Under the pieces are notes generated by a model. The model saw only the letters and a list, made by a program, of their open reading frames with translations. It was not told where the DNA came from and did not search any database. Source: CBDBES01 sp965204465 (GTDB taxonomy: Bacteria; Spirochaetota; Leptospiria; Turneriellales; CBDBES01). Taken from it: a stretch of DNA of 64,000 nt. Positions within the stretch are counted from its first letter, which is position 1. Each line of letters opens with the position of its first letter. Shown piece by piece: positions 1 to 7,960 of the stretch. A program made the position numbers and the translations under genes. The DNA is taken from NCBI GenBank assembly GCA_965204465.1, contig OZ241995.1, positions 992,001 to 1,056,000 on the forward strand, in the 5' to 3' direction.

Positions 1-394
1 CATATACATAAGGAATTCCCATTGCCTCTTTTTGTTTTTTCTTTATTTCCAGCTCTTTATCTGAACAAAAACAATGGTATGCTTTTTCTTCTTTTAAAAG
101 GATATTAATATGTTCTTCATAAAGGGGAAGTCTTTCGGATTGTTGATAAGGGCCATGGTCACCTCCTATTTCTATTCCCTCATCCCATTCCAATCCCAGC
201 CATTTCATAGACTCGAGCATTTCGAGGCAGCTTTTTTCAGTGGAACGTTTTTGATCTGTATCTTCTATGCGAAGTATGAAAGAGCCTTTTTTTGCCTTAG
301 CATATAGATAATTGAACAATGCAGTTCTGGCGCCTCCTACATGAAGAGAACCAGTAGGAGAAGGTGCAAAGCGAGTTCTAACCATATCACTCAT
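1..394 (-). CDS. gltX: Glutamyl-tRNA synthetase, N-terminal part (gene runs off the left edge)
   Basis: Charges tRNA-Glu with glutamate in the cytoplasm (class I aminoacyl-tRNA synthetase). The reverse strand reads MSDMVRTRFAPSPTGSLHVG, then GARTALFNYLYA and RIEDTDQKRSTE. These are the signature N-terminal GluRS blocks, with HVGG as the HIGH motif. About 131 residues are visible, so the KMSKS loop and anticodon-binding domain lie outside. Two starts are possible: ATG at 394, which overlaps the end of the upstream phosphatase gene, or ATG at 385, four bases past that stop (TGATATG). Neither has a clear Shine-Dalgarno. The tight junction suggests translational coupling with the phosphatase and trpD upstream. 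Family assignment is certain; the exact start is not. Confidence 0.96.
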   Translation of the reverse strand, partial: MSDMVRTRFAPSPTGSLHVGGARTALFNYLYAKAKKGSFILRIEDTDQKRSTEKSCLEMLESMKWLGLEWDEGIEIGGDHGPYQQSERLPLYEEHINILLKEEKAYHCFCSDKELEIKKKQKEAMGIPYVY

Positions 395-1580
395 CTTTAC
401 TTTGCATATCTAACACTAGAATGGAAATATCATCCTCTTGCGAAGATCCAGAATGTTCAACGGTATATTTTAAGAGTTCATCATACAATACAGAAGTTGG
501 CTTTTTCATTTGTGTATATTTTAACAGGAATTTTAATATCCCGTTCTGTCCAAAGGGTTGGTTATTTTCGTCATGCATCTCTAATAAACCATCTGTATAA
601 AGAATTAGAGTTTGATTTCCTGATATTTTAAATTTCTTTTGGGTATAAGTGGATTGGTAGGTAACCCCCAGTATGGACCCATTTGATTCTAATTTATGTA
701 TTTCATTATCTTGAATAAAAAAAGGATGAGGATGACCTGCATTGGTTATTACGAAAGAATCTTCTACCAAATCGATTAACATAAATATTCCTGAAAAAAA
801 ATAGTATTCTTTGCCTTTGATAAAATCTCTGTAAGCAATTTTATTTATTTTTTCAACCAAGGTGCTGGTATTCCTCTCTCCCATATTGACCTCTATAGCA
901 AATAAATTCAAATATGAATATATTAAAGAAGCATATAATGCAGCGGGAAGACCATGCCCTCTGCCATCCCCAATAAAAACAGAAAAAAATCTATCGTCAA
1001 TTCTATTTACATTCATCACATCTCCGGAGAGATATTCACTCGATAAAAATTTACTATAGAAATTATATATATATTTTTTTCCGTTAATTTGGTTGATAAT
1101 AGAATTATTGATATTATTTTGCATCTTTTTTGCCATCTTTAGATCGCGAGAGAATTTCTTCTTGAATTCCAGGGCTTCTATTTCTACTTTATGAGATTCT
1201 GTTATTTCCTGCAGAATACATATCCTGAAAGTATCTTCTCGAATCTTTTTTTTATCAACGGATATTAAATAATTCATTGTTTTGCCTTCTGAATTTATAA
1301 TCTCTATTCTTTGATTATCAAAGCCAATATCCCCAAATGTATTTAAAAAATGCTGTATTTTATTTACAGTGAGTTTTTGATTATATCTGAAAAGCCAACT
1401 CATCCATTTATTGCCTTCCACATCAGAAAAAGATGCCTTCATCTCATTTGATATTCTTTTATTGCAATATGATAATTGCCAATTTTGATCGAATATGCAA
1501 ATCCCGATAGGCAGGAAATCTAATATTCTAAAAATATCCTGTTCACATAAATTCAGGTCTTCTGTACTTAAGTATTCCAT
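387..1580 (-). CDS. PAS-domain SpoIIE/RsbU-type PP2C serine phosphatase
   Basis: Predicted to dephosphorylate a phospho-serine regulatory protein, such as an anti-anti-sigma factor, in a partner-switching pathway. Residues about 15-125 look like a PAS sensor: FLPIGICIFDQNWQLSYCN opens it. Residues 130-165 form a helical linker. Residues about 175-395 form the PP2C domain, with metal-binding aspartates in SGDVMN (D187) and GDGRGHG (D205), then NAGHPHPFF, LYTDGLLE and EDDISILVLD. No membrane segment is seen, so it should be cytosolic. It overlaps trpD by 13 bases and gltX by a few, so the three are probably one transcript. The linkage to housekeeping genes gives no target; a GHKL ATPase at 27529 is a conceivable but unlinked partner type. 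Confidence 0.9.
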   Translation of the reverse strand: MEYLSTEDLNLCEQDIFRILDFLPIGICIFDQNWQLSYCNKRISNEMKASFSDVEGNKWMSWLFRYNQKLTVNKIQHFLNTFGDIGFDNQRIEIINSEGKTMNYLISVDKKKIREDTFRICILQEITESHKVEIEALEFKKKFSRDLKMAKKMQNNINNSIINQINGKKYIYNFYSKFLSSEYLSGDVMNVNRIDDRFFSVFIGDGRGHGLPAALYASLIYSYLNLFAIEVNMGERNTSTLVEKINKIAYRDFIKGKEYYFFSGIFMLIDLVEDSFVITNAGHPHPFFIQDNEIHKLESNGSILGVTYQSTYTQKKFKISGNQTLILYTDGLLEMHDENNQPFGQNGILKFLLKYTQMKKPTSVLYDELLKYTVEHSGSSQEDDISILVLDMQSKDE

Positions 1581-2593
1581 TTATTGATTACATTCATTAG
1601 TGCCCCTGAAGAAATATGTTCGATCAACTCTGGTACCTTGCTTCTAAGATATTCATTGATCTCAGTATTTATTTTATTTTTGGATATATCCCATAAATAA
1701 TATACTGCTGCCGCATTCAAAGCAATGCATTCTATCCCAGGCCTGAATTTACCTTCTAAGATATTTTCTGCTTTCTGGAAGGCATCCTTTTGATTCAATG
1801 CCTTGACTTCATTTAAAGAACGTATATCCAAACCAGGAAAAGGGAGAATATTCCCCTGTGTAATGATAGAGTCTCTTAAAAGCCTAAATTCAGTATTCTG
1901 AATGGGGTTGATCTCATCTATTTTATCCTCGGAGCAAACTACCATAGCATTTTTTACTCCTAAATTATATAGCGACTTTGACATGATGTCCAGTAAATTT
2001 TTTGAATAAACCCCTAATAAATGAATTTTGGCCCCTGCAGGATTGGTTAAAGGCCCAAGTATATTGAATATGGTCCGAACCTGAAGTTTTTTTCGAACAC
2101 CGGCTACATTCTGCATAGCCGTATGGTAAAGAGGCGCGAACATAAAGCCAAAATATTCATTTTTTATCCTTTGTTCTGTCTGTACAGGGGATTCATTCAA
2201 AGGGTATCCTAGGTGGCCCAAAAGATCTGCGGAACCACATTTAGAGGAAATGGCTTTATTGCCATGTTTTGCCACAGGAATTTTTAAACTGGCCAATGAA
2301 ATAGCCGATAAAGTTGAAATATTGATCAAGTGCGCAGAATCCCCCCCCGTGCCGCATGTATCGATTACGTCAAAATCCAGGGAAACTTTTTTAGCCTTTT
2401 GATACATTACCTTTGCAAATGCAGATAACTCAGAAGAAGATTCTACTTTCATTCTGGCAGCGATCAACCAAGCCGCTATATGGCATTCTTCTAAATGGCC
2501 TTCCAGGGTTAAATGAAAAAGTTCTTCCGATTCTTTCTCAGATAGATCCACACGATTTAATAATTTTTCCAGAAGGAATTTGAAATTTAACAT
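1568..2593 (-). CDS. trpD: Anthranilate phosphoribosyltransferase
   Basis: Transfers phosphoribose from PRPP to anthranilate, the second step of tryptophan synthesis from chorismate. The 341-residue length is normal. Diagnostic blocks: DTCGTGGDSAHLINIST (79-95, the glycine-rich PRPP-binding loop), KHGNKAISSKCGSAD (109-123), FMFAPLYHTAMQNV and RTIFNILGPLTNPA, and a KIDEI metal-site block. A pyrimidine-nucleoside phosphorylase is the nearest alternative fold, but GTGGDSAHLINIST favours TrpD. No other trp gene is adjacent, so the pathway is dispersed. It is the first gene of the trpD-phosphatase-gltX run, preceded by 293 bases of non-coding, repeat-bearing DNA. Confidence 0.95.
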   Translation of the reverse strand: MLNFKFLLEKLLNRVDLSEKESEELFHLTLEGHLEECHIAAWLIAARMKVESSSELSAFAKVMYQKAKKVSLDFDVIDTCGTGGDSAHLINISTLSAISLASLKIPVAKHGNKAISSKCGSADLLGHLGYPLNESPVQTEQRIKNEYFGFMFAPLYHTAMQNVAGVRKKLQVRTIFNILGPLTNPAGAKIHLLGVYSKNLLDIMSKSLYNLGVKNAMVVCSEDKIDEINPIQNTEFRLLRDSIITQGNILPFPGLDIRSLNEVKALNQKDAFQKAENILEGKFRPGIECIALNAAAVYYLWDISKNKINTEINEYLRSKVPELIEHISSGALMNVINKWNT

Positions 2594-2783
2594 GTTAAAA
2601 AAATAGATTTAATTATATATGACTGGCTGTAAAGCAGTTTAAAATAGAAAAACATAAATTGTTCATTTTAATGGAAGTTCACAGACTTTGCTTTGAAAGT
2701 CTAAGATCGTCAATCAAAGTAGAATGCCATTCCATTTTTTCTTCTTCATGCGAACACTCCTTATCTATGGTTACGAGTATCTA

Positions 2784-3883
2784 CTTTTTTGGGGTAAGGC
2801 CAGGGTGGTTTTTACACAAAAAAAAGAAAACGGCTACTATGTATACACCATGCTATTTGGAATGTTAAATCGATTTAATAGCAATCTCAACTATTTTTTC
2901 TTAATTTTTCAATTTCTTCTACCGAAATGCCAGTGGTTTCTGAAATAATATCAATCGAAATATTCTTTGTCAAAAGCCTTAAAGCGACCTCTGCCCTGCC
3001 TTCCTCCCTGCCTTCCTCCCTGCCTTTCTGCATACCTTTCTGCATGCCTTCCTCTCTGCCTTTCTTTTCAAGTTGTTCTGCAATGGTCATGATCTTACCT
3101 CCTGAGTCTTCTGAAATATATTTAATAGCAATCTTAACTACAAACCTGATATCAAGTCTGCTGATAGTATGTATAATATAATCAAATAAATTATCAAGCA
3201 ATTTTTCATTTCCCTTATACACAGGTTTGAAGTAATTCCTAAAAAGAGATTCAAGGTTTTCCCTGTTCGATAAATACCAGATGTCTTGTAAGCTCTTAAG
3301 AAATGCCTGAAGAGCTAAAGAAAAATAAGTAATGTCTGTTTTATCTGATCTAAGATCAAATAAATCATAATGAAAATCTGGAATATATTGCTTAAGTTCA
3401 TCTCTCATCTCATCAGGAATTAAAAGAGAAGCAGCAAAATTCAAGGCAACTGTCCACTTTTCTTTACCATGATAAAGAACCAATGGGATCACTGCGTATT
3501 TTTTAACTTTGTAAATACCTGCTAAATACAGCAATAACTGTGCATGTATGTTTTTATCAATATATGATTTATGTTCTACCAGGCAAAAAATACCAATCCT
3601 GCCTCCCTTTTGTGTGGGGATACTGTATAAAATATCTGTAAATCTTTCTTTCCCTTCAGAGTCTATAAAGTCTCCTTTTTCAATTTTAAGTTTTTTGAAG
3701 TTCAGTTTAGATGCTATTTTACTCTGAAGGATATTTTTAAGGAAATCAACAGCGTACTTTTTATTGGATAAAACTTTTTTAGTGATTATATCATGATTGT
3801 TGATTTCACTCATTAACGGCTAAGTTTTAAATAGGAAGATATGCAAGAAAGCATTAAATTGACTGACCTTACCCCAAAAAAGA
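2784..3883. repeat. Inverted repeats bracketing the Rpn-family gene
   Basis: Left arm CTTTTTTGGGGTAAGGCCA (2784-2802) and right arm 3865-3883, whose reverse complement is CTTTTTTGGGGTAAGGTCA, match at 18 of 19 positions and enclose the rpn gene. Just outside them sits an imperfect direct repeat of about 35 bases, beginning AGAATGCCATTCCATT at 2720 and AGAATGTCATTCCATT at 3903. The layout resembles a small mobile element with terminal inverted repeats. Rpn proteins are not known to need such ends, so the link is inference. The stretch 2594-2783 holds no gene that I can support. Confidence 0.5.
2887..3813 (-). CDS. Rpn family recombination-promoting nuclease / PD-(D/E)XK putative transposase
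   Basis: 308 residues of the Rpn/Transposase_31 family, DNA endonucleases that promote RecA-independent recombination. Near residues 48-90 are the PD-(D/E)XK pieces: GKERFTDILYSI supplies the aspartate, and GRIGIFCLVEHKSYIDKNI contains the E-x-K (EHKS). HAQLLLYLAGIY and YAVIPLVLYHG follow. The C-terminal tail carries a short charged repeat (REEGMQKGMQKGREEGREEG) encoded by near-identical 12-base units at about 2998-3055, then a helical end with TGISVEEIEKL. Such length-variable tails are typical of the family. The gene sits inside the inverted repeats described separately. A start two residues either way cannot be excluded, but MSEINNHD is natural. Confidence 0.88.
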   Translation of the reverse strand: MSEINNHDIITKKVLSNKKYAVDFLKNILQSKIASKLNFKKLKIEKGDFIDSEGKERFTDILYSIPTQKGGRIGIFCLVEHKSYIDKNIHAQLLLYLAGIYKVKKYAVIPLVLYHGKEKWTVALNFAASLLIPDEMRDELKQYIPDFHYDLFDLRSDKTDITYFSLALQAFLKSLQDIWYLSNRENLESLFRNYFKPVYKGNEKLLDNLFDYIIHTISRLDIRFVVKIAIKYISEDSGGKIMTIAEQLEKKGREEGMQKGMQKGREEGREEGRAEVALRLLTKNISIDIISETTGISVEEIEKLRKNS

Positions 3884-3938
3884 AAGAAAGATAACTATAT
3901 TAGAATGTCATTCCATTCTTTCTTTTCATTTACGGACA

Positions 3939-4081
3939 CAGGTCTTTTTCCCCTTATCCTCCTCTTCCCAGCTTACTTTTAGTAAAGACGATCGGTTGGG
4001 GTGCAAAACATGAATGTTTTGCAGAACGGAGCACCCTGTGACATGGAAGTCACAGCGCGTGGTTTTTTCACCCTACGGGTG
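3939..4081. repeat. Palindromic dispersed repeat, copy R1
   Basis: About 140 bases, roughly three-quarters identical to R2 at 4381-4526. It contains three potential stem-loops: TGCAAAACATGAATGTTTTGCA-like (10-bp stem, 2-base loop, about 4002-4022), CTGTGACATGGAAGTCACAG (7-bp stem) and the short CCCTACGGG. The first stem has a different sequence in R2 but the same pairing. The conserved shared core is CGGAGC-n-CCCTGTGACATGG followed by GCGCGTGG and a T-run. Confidence 0.6.
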
Positions 4082-4380
4082 CAAAACACGGATGTTTTTC
4101 ACTAAGTTTCCGTTCGTGAAACTTAGTATATCCTCATCAAAACCGCTTCCGCTAGTTTTGATTCGGGCACACGTGCAGACGACTTGCTCCGAATGGTGTT
4201 GCGTAGCAACCCAGGAGGCCAAGTGTCTGGGGTGGTACTTCTTTTTTACATAAAAAAAAGAAAGAAAAATATAAGAGGGTGTTCCGTTGCCGCCGCATCC
4301 TTGCGGCGTTGCCTGCCGATCGCTCTTGCAACAAATAGCTACTATGTATACCCCCTATTTTTTCTTTTCTCTCTATGAAT

Positions 4381-4526
4381 ACAGTTCTTTTCTCTTCTCT
4401 TTTTCTTCTTCCCAATTTACTTTTGTAGATAGATGATCGGTTGATAATGCAGGCATGGATGCCTGCAAAACGGAGCGCCCTGTGACATGGAAGTCACAGC
4501 GCGTGGGTTTTTTTCACCCTACGGGC
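4381..4526. repeat. Palindromic dispersed repeat, copy R2
   Basis: Second copy of the repeat. The first stem is TGCAGGCATGGATGCCTGCA (9 bp with a 2-base loop, 4448-4467), the positional equivalent of the A/T-rich stem in R1. The second stem CTGTGACATGGAAGTCACAG is unchanged. The copy ends in a T-run and CACCCTACGGGCACAGGTCTT. That last segment occurs a third time at about 7204-7229, right of the IS element. Confidence 0.6.
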
Positions 4527-4636
4527 ACAGGTCTTTGTTTCTTTCTTTTTTTTACATGTCCAGCCTAACTTCCATGTGAAAAAAGAAAGAAAGATAAGTT
4601 ATTTTTTGACCGATGATCTATTTTGGCAGACTTTCT

Positions 4637-5041
4637 TTACAAAGTGTATAAACTACCTATACCTATAAATACTCCATGGGTTAGTGTGGAACTATTCGTA
4701 TTGTAAAAACGGTAGCCTAAAGATAGATGCATAGCGAAAAAAGAGCTAAATAGCCATGAAGTCTCTATGCTAGTCGTGAAAAAAAAGTTGTTTGACAGAA
4801 AACTTTCTTCCCCTGAAAAATTCTCGGAAGTGGTTTTTTGTCTACTTAAGCTTATGTAATGACCAGGAGACAATAGAGTTACAACACGCCATTTTTTATT
4901 AAATATCCACGACCAGCCAAGGTTTACAGAAAAAGAATATAGTTGAGCATCAAAAGTATTTTGTTGTGCCTCTCCGAACCTGTTTAGTGAGCGATCCTCG
5001 AGTGAGTTTAGAAAAATACGGTAACTATACGCTTTGATACA
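4637..5041 (-). pseudogene. 3' remnant of a probable outer-membrane barrel protein gene
   Basis: An open frame of 134 codons without any ATG in its first three-quarters. It ends in alternating aromatic/polar strands such as YSFSVNLGWSWIFNKKW, FFFTTSIETSWLFSS and MHLSLGYRFYNTNSS, the look of a transmembrane beta-barrel C-terminus. It begins right after a stop about 38 bases from the left end of the IS element, which probably removed or separated the 5' part. It does not resemble the two barrel proteins at 19070 and 54515. The barrel assignment rests on strand pattern only. Confidence 0.4.
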
Positions 5042-5079
5042 CTATATATTTTATTATTCAATATTTGTAAAATACCGAT

Positions 5080-7116
5080 GGGGCTGTCTAAAAAGGGAGT
5101 GATTTTTCATTGACTTTGCCAATACAGGCGCTTAATAAGAGTCTTTTGAGTAGTATTTGGGGAACAGCCTGCGGCTGGGCTGGAGGTATAGTTTTATTTC
5201 TATATTTTTGGGTTTTATCTCATTTAAAGTGACTTTTTTCCTGAATATCACTTTTTTTACCTTCTTTTTAGCCCCCTGCGCAGCCAGTAGGCTGTTTTCC
5301 GAATAAGAGGGGCGCACCTCTCCCATGATCCCCTGATCCAAGACGGTCTAAACCATAAGCATAGGAAGAAAATTGCTTCATCGCATACCGATACATCTTT
5401 ACTAAATTATAGCTGGTATAGAACATACCTGTCTCTGTTCGGACTTTATCAATGCCCCCTGCATATCCGTCTGGATACGGTGGTACAATCATCATCACTG
5501 ATACAGCCGGGAGCATATTGCATGATGATATTCCGTTTCTTATGACCAAAAATGGTCTCTACCTCAAAGCCTCTGCGTTTCGATAAAGCCCGCCCCTCAG
5601 AGCTGCGAAGCTGCTTCCTCGCCTTAACTTTTAGTCTGTCATAATTAGCGCTGATATGAAGACTACGGGCTTTGCCCCTGGTGCAGAACTGTTTTAATGA
5701 ACAACCAGAACAATCTTCTTCTCTGGCGGAATAGACTTTAACATTGGCTCTATAACCGTTAACTGTTTTTCTTGATAACTTCTCTTTAATAAATGTCAGC
5801 ACCTTGCCCTGAGGACAGCGATAAGTATCAGATGATTTTTCATAAAGAAACTGATCTTTGCAAACCTTTGCCTGATGATACTTTTTTGTCTTTTCAGGAT
5901 GATAGGTAGAATACTTCACATTAGCTTTTATATCTTTATCTTCTAAATGTTGATAGTTCTCTTCACTGCCATAGGCAGAATCCGCTGTAACCGAATCTGC
6001 TTTTACGCCTGTATTTTTCTCTGTGCCATCGACTAAATCAATCAGTTTATCAGTATCACCTGAGGTCTGCGAGATGGAGTAATCTAAAACAAACCCATCA
6101 CTCGTGGCAACACCCTCATTATATCCAGGCTTGATCACTTCGTCTTTTTGAAACATAGCTGTCGCATCGGGGTCTGTCTTCGAATAGCTCCTACGCTTAC
6201 CTAATAATAATTTTGAATAATTATATTTCTTGAGCCGATGTAATAATACTTTTAGCCGACGGAACTTCGCTTTCCTGTCCCGCCCAGCATCACGGCTTAT
6301 CTCATGATCTTTTAATTGTGAATTAACATCTGTGATCATCTTATCTATATCAGAATCCGAGAAGTTCCTGTTACTTGTCTCAGAGTAATCACCATTACCG
6401 TATTCTTTACCCTCTGACTTCTCAATGCGAGAAATATAGGAAAAAAGCATGTCTAACTCTGATTCTATCTTCGCTGTTTGGTTTTTTACACGCTTGCCCC
6501 AGATCACCTTATGACGATTCGCATCTGCCTCGAATTTAGAATGATCTATGAAAATATCTTTAGCAGTAATAATACCATTCTTTATACCTATTTGAATCAC
6601 CTCCTGGAATATCTTTTTTATATCTTTCTCTAAACGAGAACGAAAATTATTCAGGGTACGAAAATCTATGATCTTATTCCCACTGAGCCACTTAAAGGCA
6701 ATGTTCTCTCTAAGCAATTTAGCTACCCCACGACAGCTATAGGTCTTGTAAGTAAGAGCCAGAAGCCACACACTTAACAATAACCTGGGATTATAGGCGC
6801 TGGCTCCCCCACCTTTATAGCTGGATATAAGAGAATCAATATTGATTTTGTCCATAGCAAGCTTGATAAAGCGTGCAATATGAAACTTAGGCAGGGATTG
6901 CTCAATATCCTCCGGAAAAAGCTCTCTCTGTCCTGTATCGTATTCCTTAAAGGTTACCTGCCTGTGTAGATATTTCTTATCATTTACCTCTTGCGGAGGC
7001 AGGTCTGTAAATAAAAGTGAATTATTCTGAGACATAACGTAGAATAGAGCAAAATCGATTTATCCTGACAAGTAATTATAATAGACTTTTTCTCGTAAGC
7101 CTTTTTAGACAGCCCC
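5080..7116 (-). mobile_element. IS1182-type insertion sequence, about 2.04 kb
   Basis: Perfect 17-bp terminal inverted repeats: GGGGCTGTCTAAAAAGG at 5080-5096 and its complement at 7100-7116. They enclose a single DDE transposase gene read from the minus strand. Length, ends and transposase match the IS1182 family. No convincing target-site duplication is seen; the flanks are CCGAT on the left and AGGTT on the right. A degenerate end-like string TTTTAGGACAACCCC lies at about 7321-7335, outside the right end. Confidence 0.85.
5449..7035 (-). CDS. IS1182-family DDE transposase, frameshifted near the C-terminus
   Basis: Catalyses cut-and-join transposition of the surrounding IS. The N-terminal domain includes FHIARFIKLAMDKINIDSLI. 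The catalytic core has D in IFIDHSKFEADANR, D in VTADSAYGSEENY and E in GFEVETIFGHKK, so the DDE triad is present. A CPQG...CSGCSLKQFC cysteine cluster lies between the second D and the E, as usual in the family. The normal end (GIDKVRTETGMFYTSYNLVKMYRYAMKQ) continues in another frame after a run of five C on the plus strand (5455-5459). A one-base expansion there, or a sequencing error, adds a false tail and an early stop. Without it the protein would end near 5268. The last residues before the shift (about 495-520) are also unlike the family. Activity is doubtful. Confidence 0.88.
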   Translation of the reverse strand: MSQNNSLLFTDLPPQEVNDKKYLHRQVTFKEYDTGQRELFPEDIEQSLPKFHIARFIKLAMDKINIDSLISSYKGGGASAYNPRLLLSVWLLALTYKTYSCRGVAKLLRENIAFKWLSGNKIIDFRTLNNFRSRLEKDIKKIFQEVIQIGIKNGIITAKDIFIDHSKFEADANRHKVIWGKRVKNQTAKIESELDMLFSYISRIEKSEGKEYGNGDYSETSNRNFSDSDIDKMITDVNSQLKDHEISRDAGRDRKAKFRRLKVLLHRLKKYNYSKLLLGKRRSYSKTDPDATAMFQKDEVIKPGYNEGVATSDGFVLDYSISQTSGDTDKLIDLVDGTEKNTGVKADSVTADSAYGSEENYQHLEDKDIKANVKYSTYHPEKTKKYHQAKVCKDQFLYEKSSDTYRCPQGKVLTFIKEKLSRKTVNGYRANVKVYSAREEDCSGCSLKQFCTRGKARSLHISANYDRLKVKARKQLRSSEGRALSKRRGFEVETIFGHKKRNIIMQYAPGCISDDDCTTVSRRICRGH

Positions 7117-7457
7117 AGGTTACAGGATGTAATCCACCCAGCCTAACTTCTATGTCGATATAGCGGGTTCTTTTTTTTTTTCTCCCAGGAGAAAAAAAAA
7201 AGTTTTTCACCCTACGGGCACAGGTCTTACATTAAGAAAAAAAGAAAGAAAGACTTATTATTTTTATAGAAAAGAAGGCCAAAATCACTCAATGTACAGT
7301 TTTTATATATATCGAGATGGCTTTTAGGACAACCCCAAAGAATAGTGAACGATTGAAGATAAATACTCATTCATTTGCAGAATCAGCCGATATTAAAAAT
7401 TATGTATTTTATCCTTAATATTAAAAAGGCAAAGACTATAAATAAAGAAGGCAGTAA
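7117..7457. other. Non-coding stretch right of the IS
   Basis: No gene seen. It holds a repeat fragment shared with the left side of the IS (CAGCCTAACTTCTATGT at 7139, CACCCTACGGGCACAGGTCTT at about 7209), a long T/A-tract hairpin listed separately, and a degenerate IS-end-like string near 7321. The last 60 bases are probably the leader of the small gene at 7458. Confidence 0.5.
7170..7203. terminator. Symmetric T/A-tract hairpin, possible bidirectional terminator
   Basis: An arm of C, eleven T and CTCC, a CA loop, then GGAG and ten A: a stem of about 15 bp in which each strand supplies a U-run. The form suits a bidirectional intrinsic terminator protecting the IS flank. The stem has only four G-C pairs near the loop, so function is uncertain. 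Confidence 0.4.
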
Positions 7458-7682
7458 ATGGAAAAAAAGATAGAAAAAGAAAAAGAGATGATCATTAAAT
7501 TTCTGGAATGCTATCAAAAGTATCCTACTCTTGAAATGAAGTTGACCCTGAAAGATGGAGAAACTAGAATATTAGATAAAAGATATATTCTGAAAAATGA
7601 TCATTTAATATTCATGAATCAGCCGATGAGTAAAAAAATCTTGATCGGGGATATCCAGAAAGCAGATGTATATTCTGTATGA
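7458..7682 (+). CDS. Small hypothetical protein (74 aa)
   Basis: Not recognised. A good Shine-Dalgarno (AAAGAAGG, about 7 bases before ATG) supports translation. The first 20 residues are a charged helix (MEKKIEKEKEMIIKFLECYQ). The rest looks like four or five short beta strands: LEMKLTLKDGE, TRILDKRYILKND, HLIFMNQPMSK and ILIGDIQKADVY. That pattern is loosely like a small Sm-like or SH3-like barrel, but no diagnostic motif backs this. There is no signal peptide or membrane segment. It is convergent with the small exported ORF at 7686, with three bases between the stops. Confidence 0.6.
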   Translation: MEKKIEKEKEMIIKFLECYQKYPTLEMKLTLKDGETRILDKRYILKNDHLIFMNQPMSKKILIGDIQKADVYSV

Positions 7683-7685
7683 TCC

Positions 7686-7892
7686 TCACTTAACTTTTTT
7701 AAATCTGGCACCCATATAAAATTTCATATATCCCCTATGATATATTTTACCCTCTAAATATTTTGTTACCGGCTGGATGAGACCATTGATGCATGCGCTG
7801 TTCAAATATTTCAGATCGGCGGATTGTGCATTTAATTTAATCAATAGAAAAAGATAGAACAATAGACTATGCATTATTTTTTTAATTAGCAT
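7686..7892 (-). CDS. Small putative exported protein (68 aa)
   Basis: Not recognised. Starting at the ATG at 7892, the product is MLIKKIMHSLLFYLFLLIKL followed by NAQSADLKYLN. That is a clear Sec-type signal peptide with a probable cut after NAQSA, leaving a mature peptide of about 43 residues with a basic C-terminus (GARFKKVK). The frame is open further upstream to a TTG at 7958, next to the stop of the giant gene, but that would bury the signal peptide. No good ribosome site is seen before either start. It may be the tail gene of the giant-protein transcript or a decayed fragment. Confidence 0.42.
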   Translation of the reverse strand: MLIKKIMHSLLFYLFLLIKLNAQSADLKYLNSACINGLIQPVTKYLEGKIYHRGYMKFYMGARFKKVK

Positions 7893-7960
7893 CTTGAGAG
7901 GGAACCGATACAAATTTAATTTTAGACGGTTTGCTCGGGTGAAGTGGAAAGTGGTCAAAT

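Larger units (their letters stand above)
3884..4636. other. Gene-free repeat-rich stretch
   Basis: No coding frame here looks like a protein. Besides R1 and R2 it holds ACTAAGTTTC...GAAACTTAGT (about 4102-4126, a strong hairpin), TTGCGTAGCAA, CCGCCGCATCCTTGCGGCG and several AAAGAAAGAAAGA tracts. The motif GCTACTATGTATAC occurs here (4337) and left of the rpn gene (about 2833). CAGCCTAACTTCCATGT at about 4560 recurs with one change at 7139. The composition (local GC-rich palindromes in an AT-rich background) suggests accumulated mobile repeat debris. Confidence 0.5.

Noticed and set aside
2998..3055. Tandem short repeats as a CRISPR-like array
   Set aside because: They are 12-base in-frame codon repeats encoding the charged tail of the Rpn protein, without spacers.
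4152..4415. 87-codon minus-strand ORF in the repeat stretch
   Set aside because: Covers palindromic repeats and low-complexity A/G tracts; no ribosome site or protein pattern.
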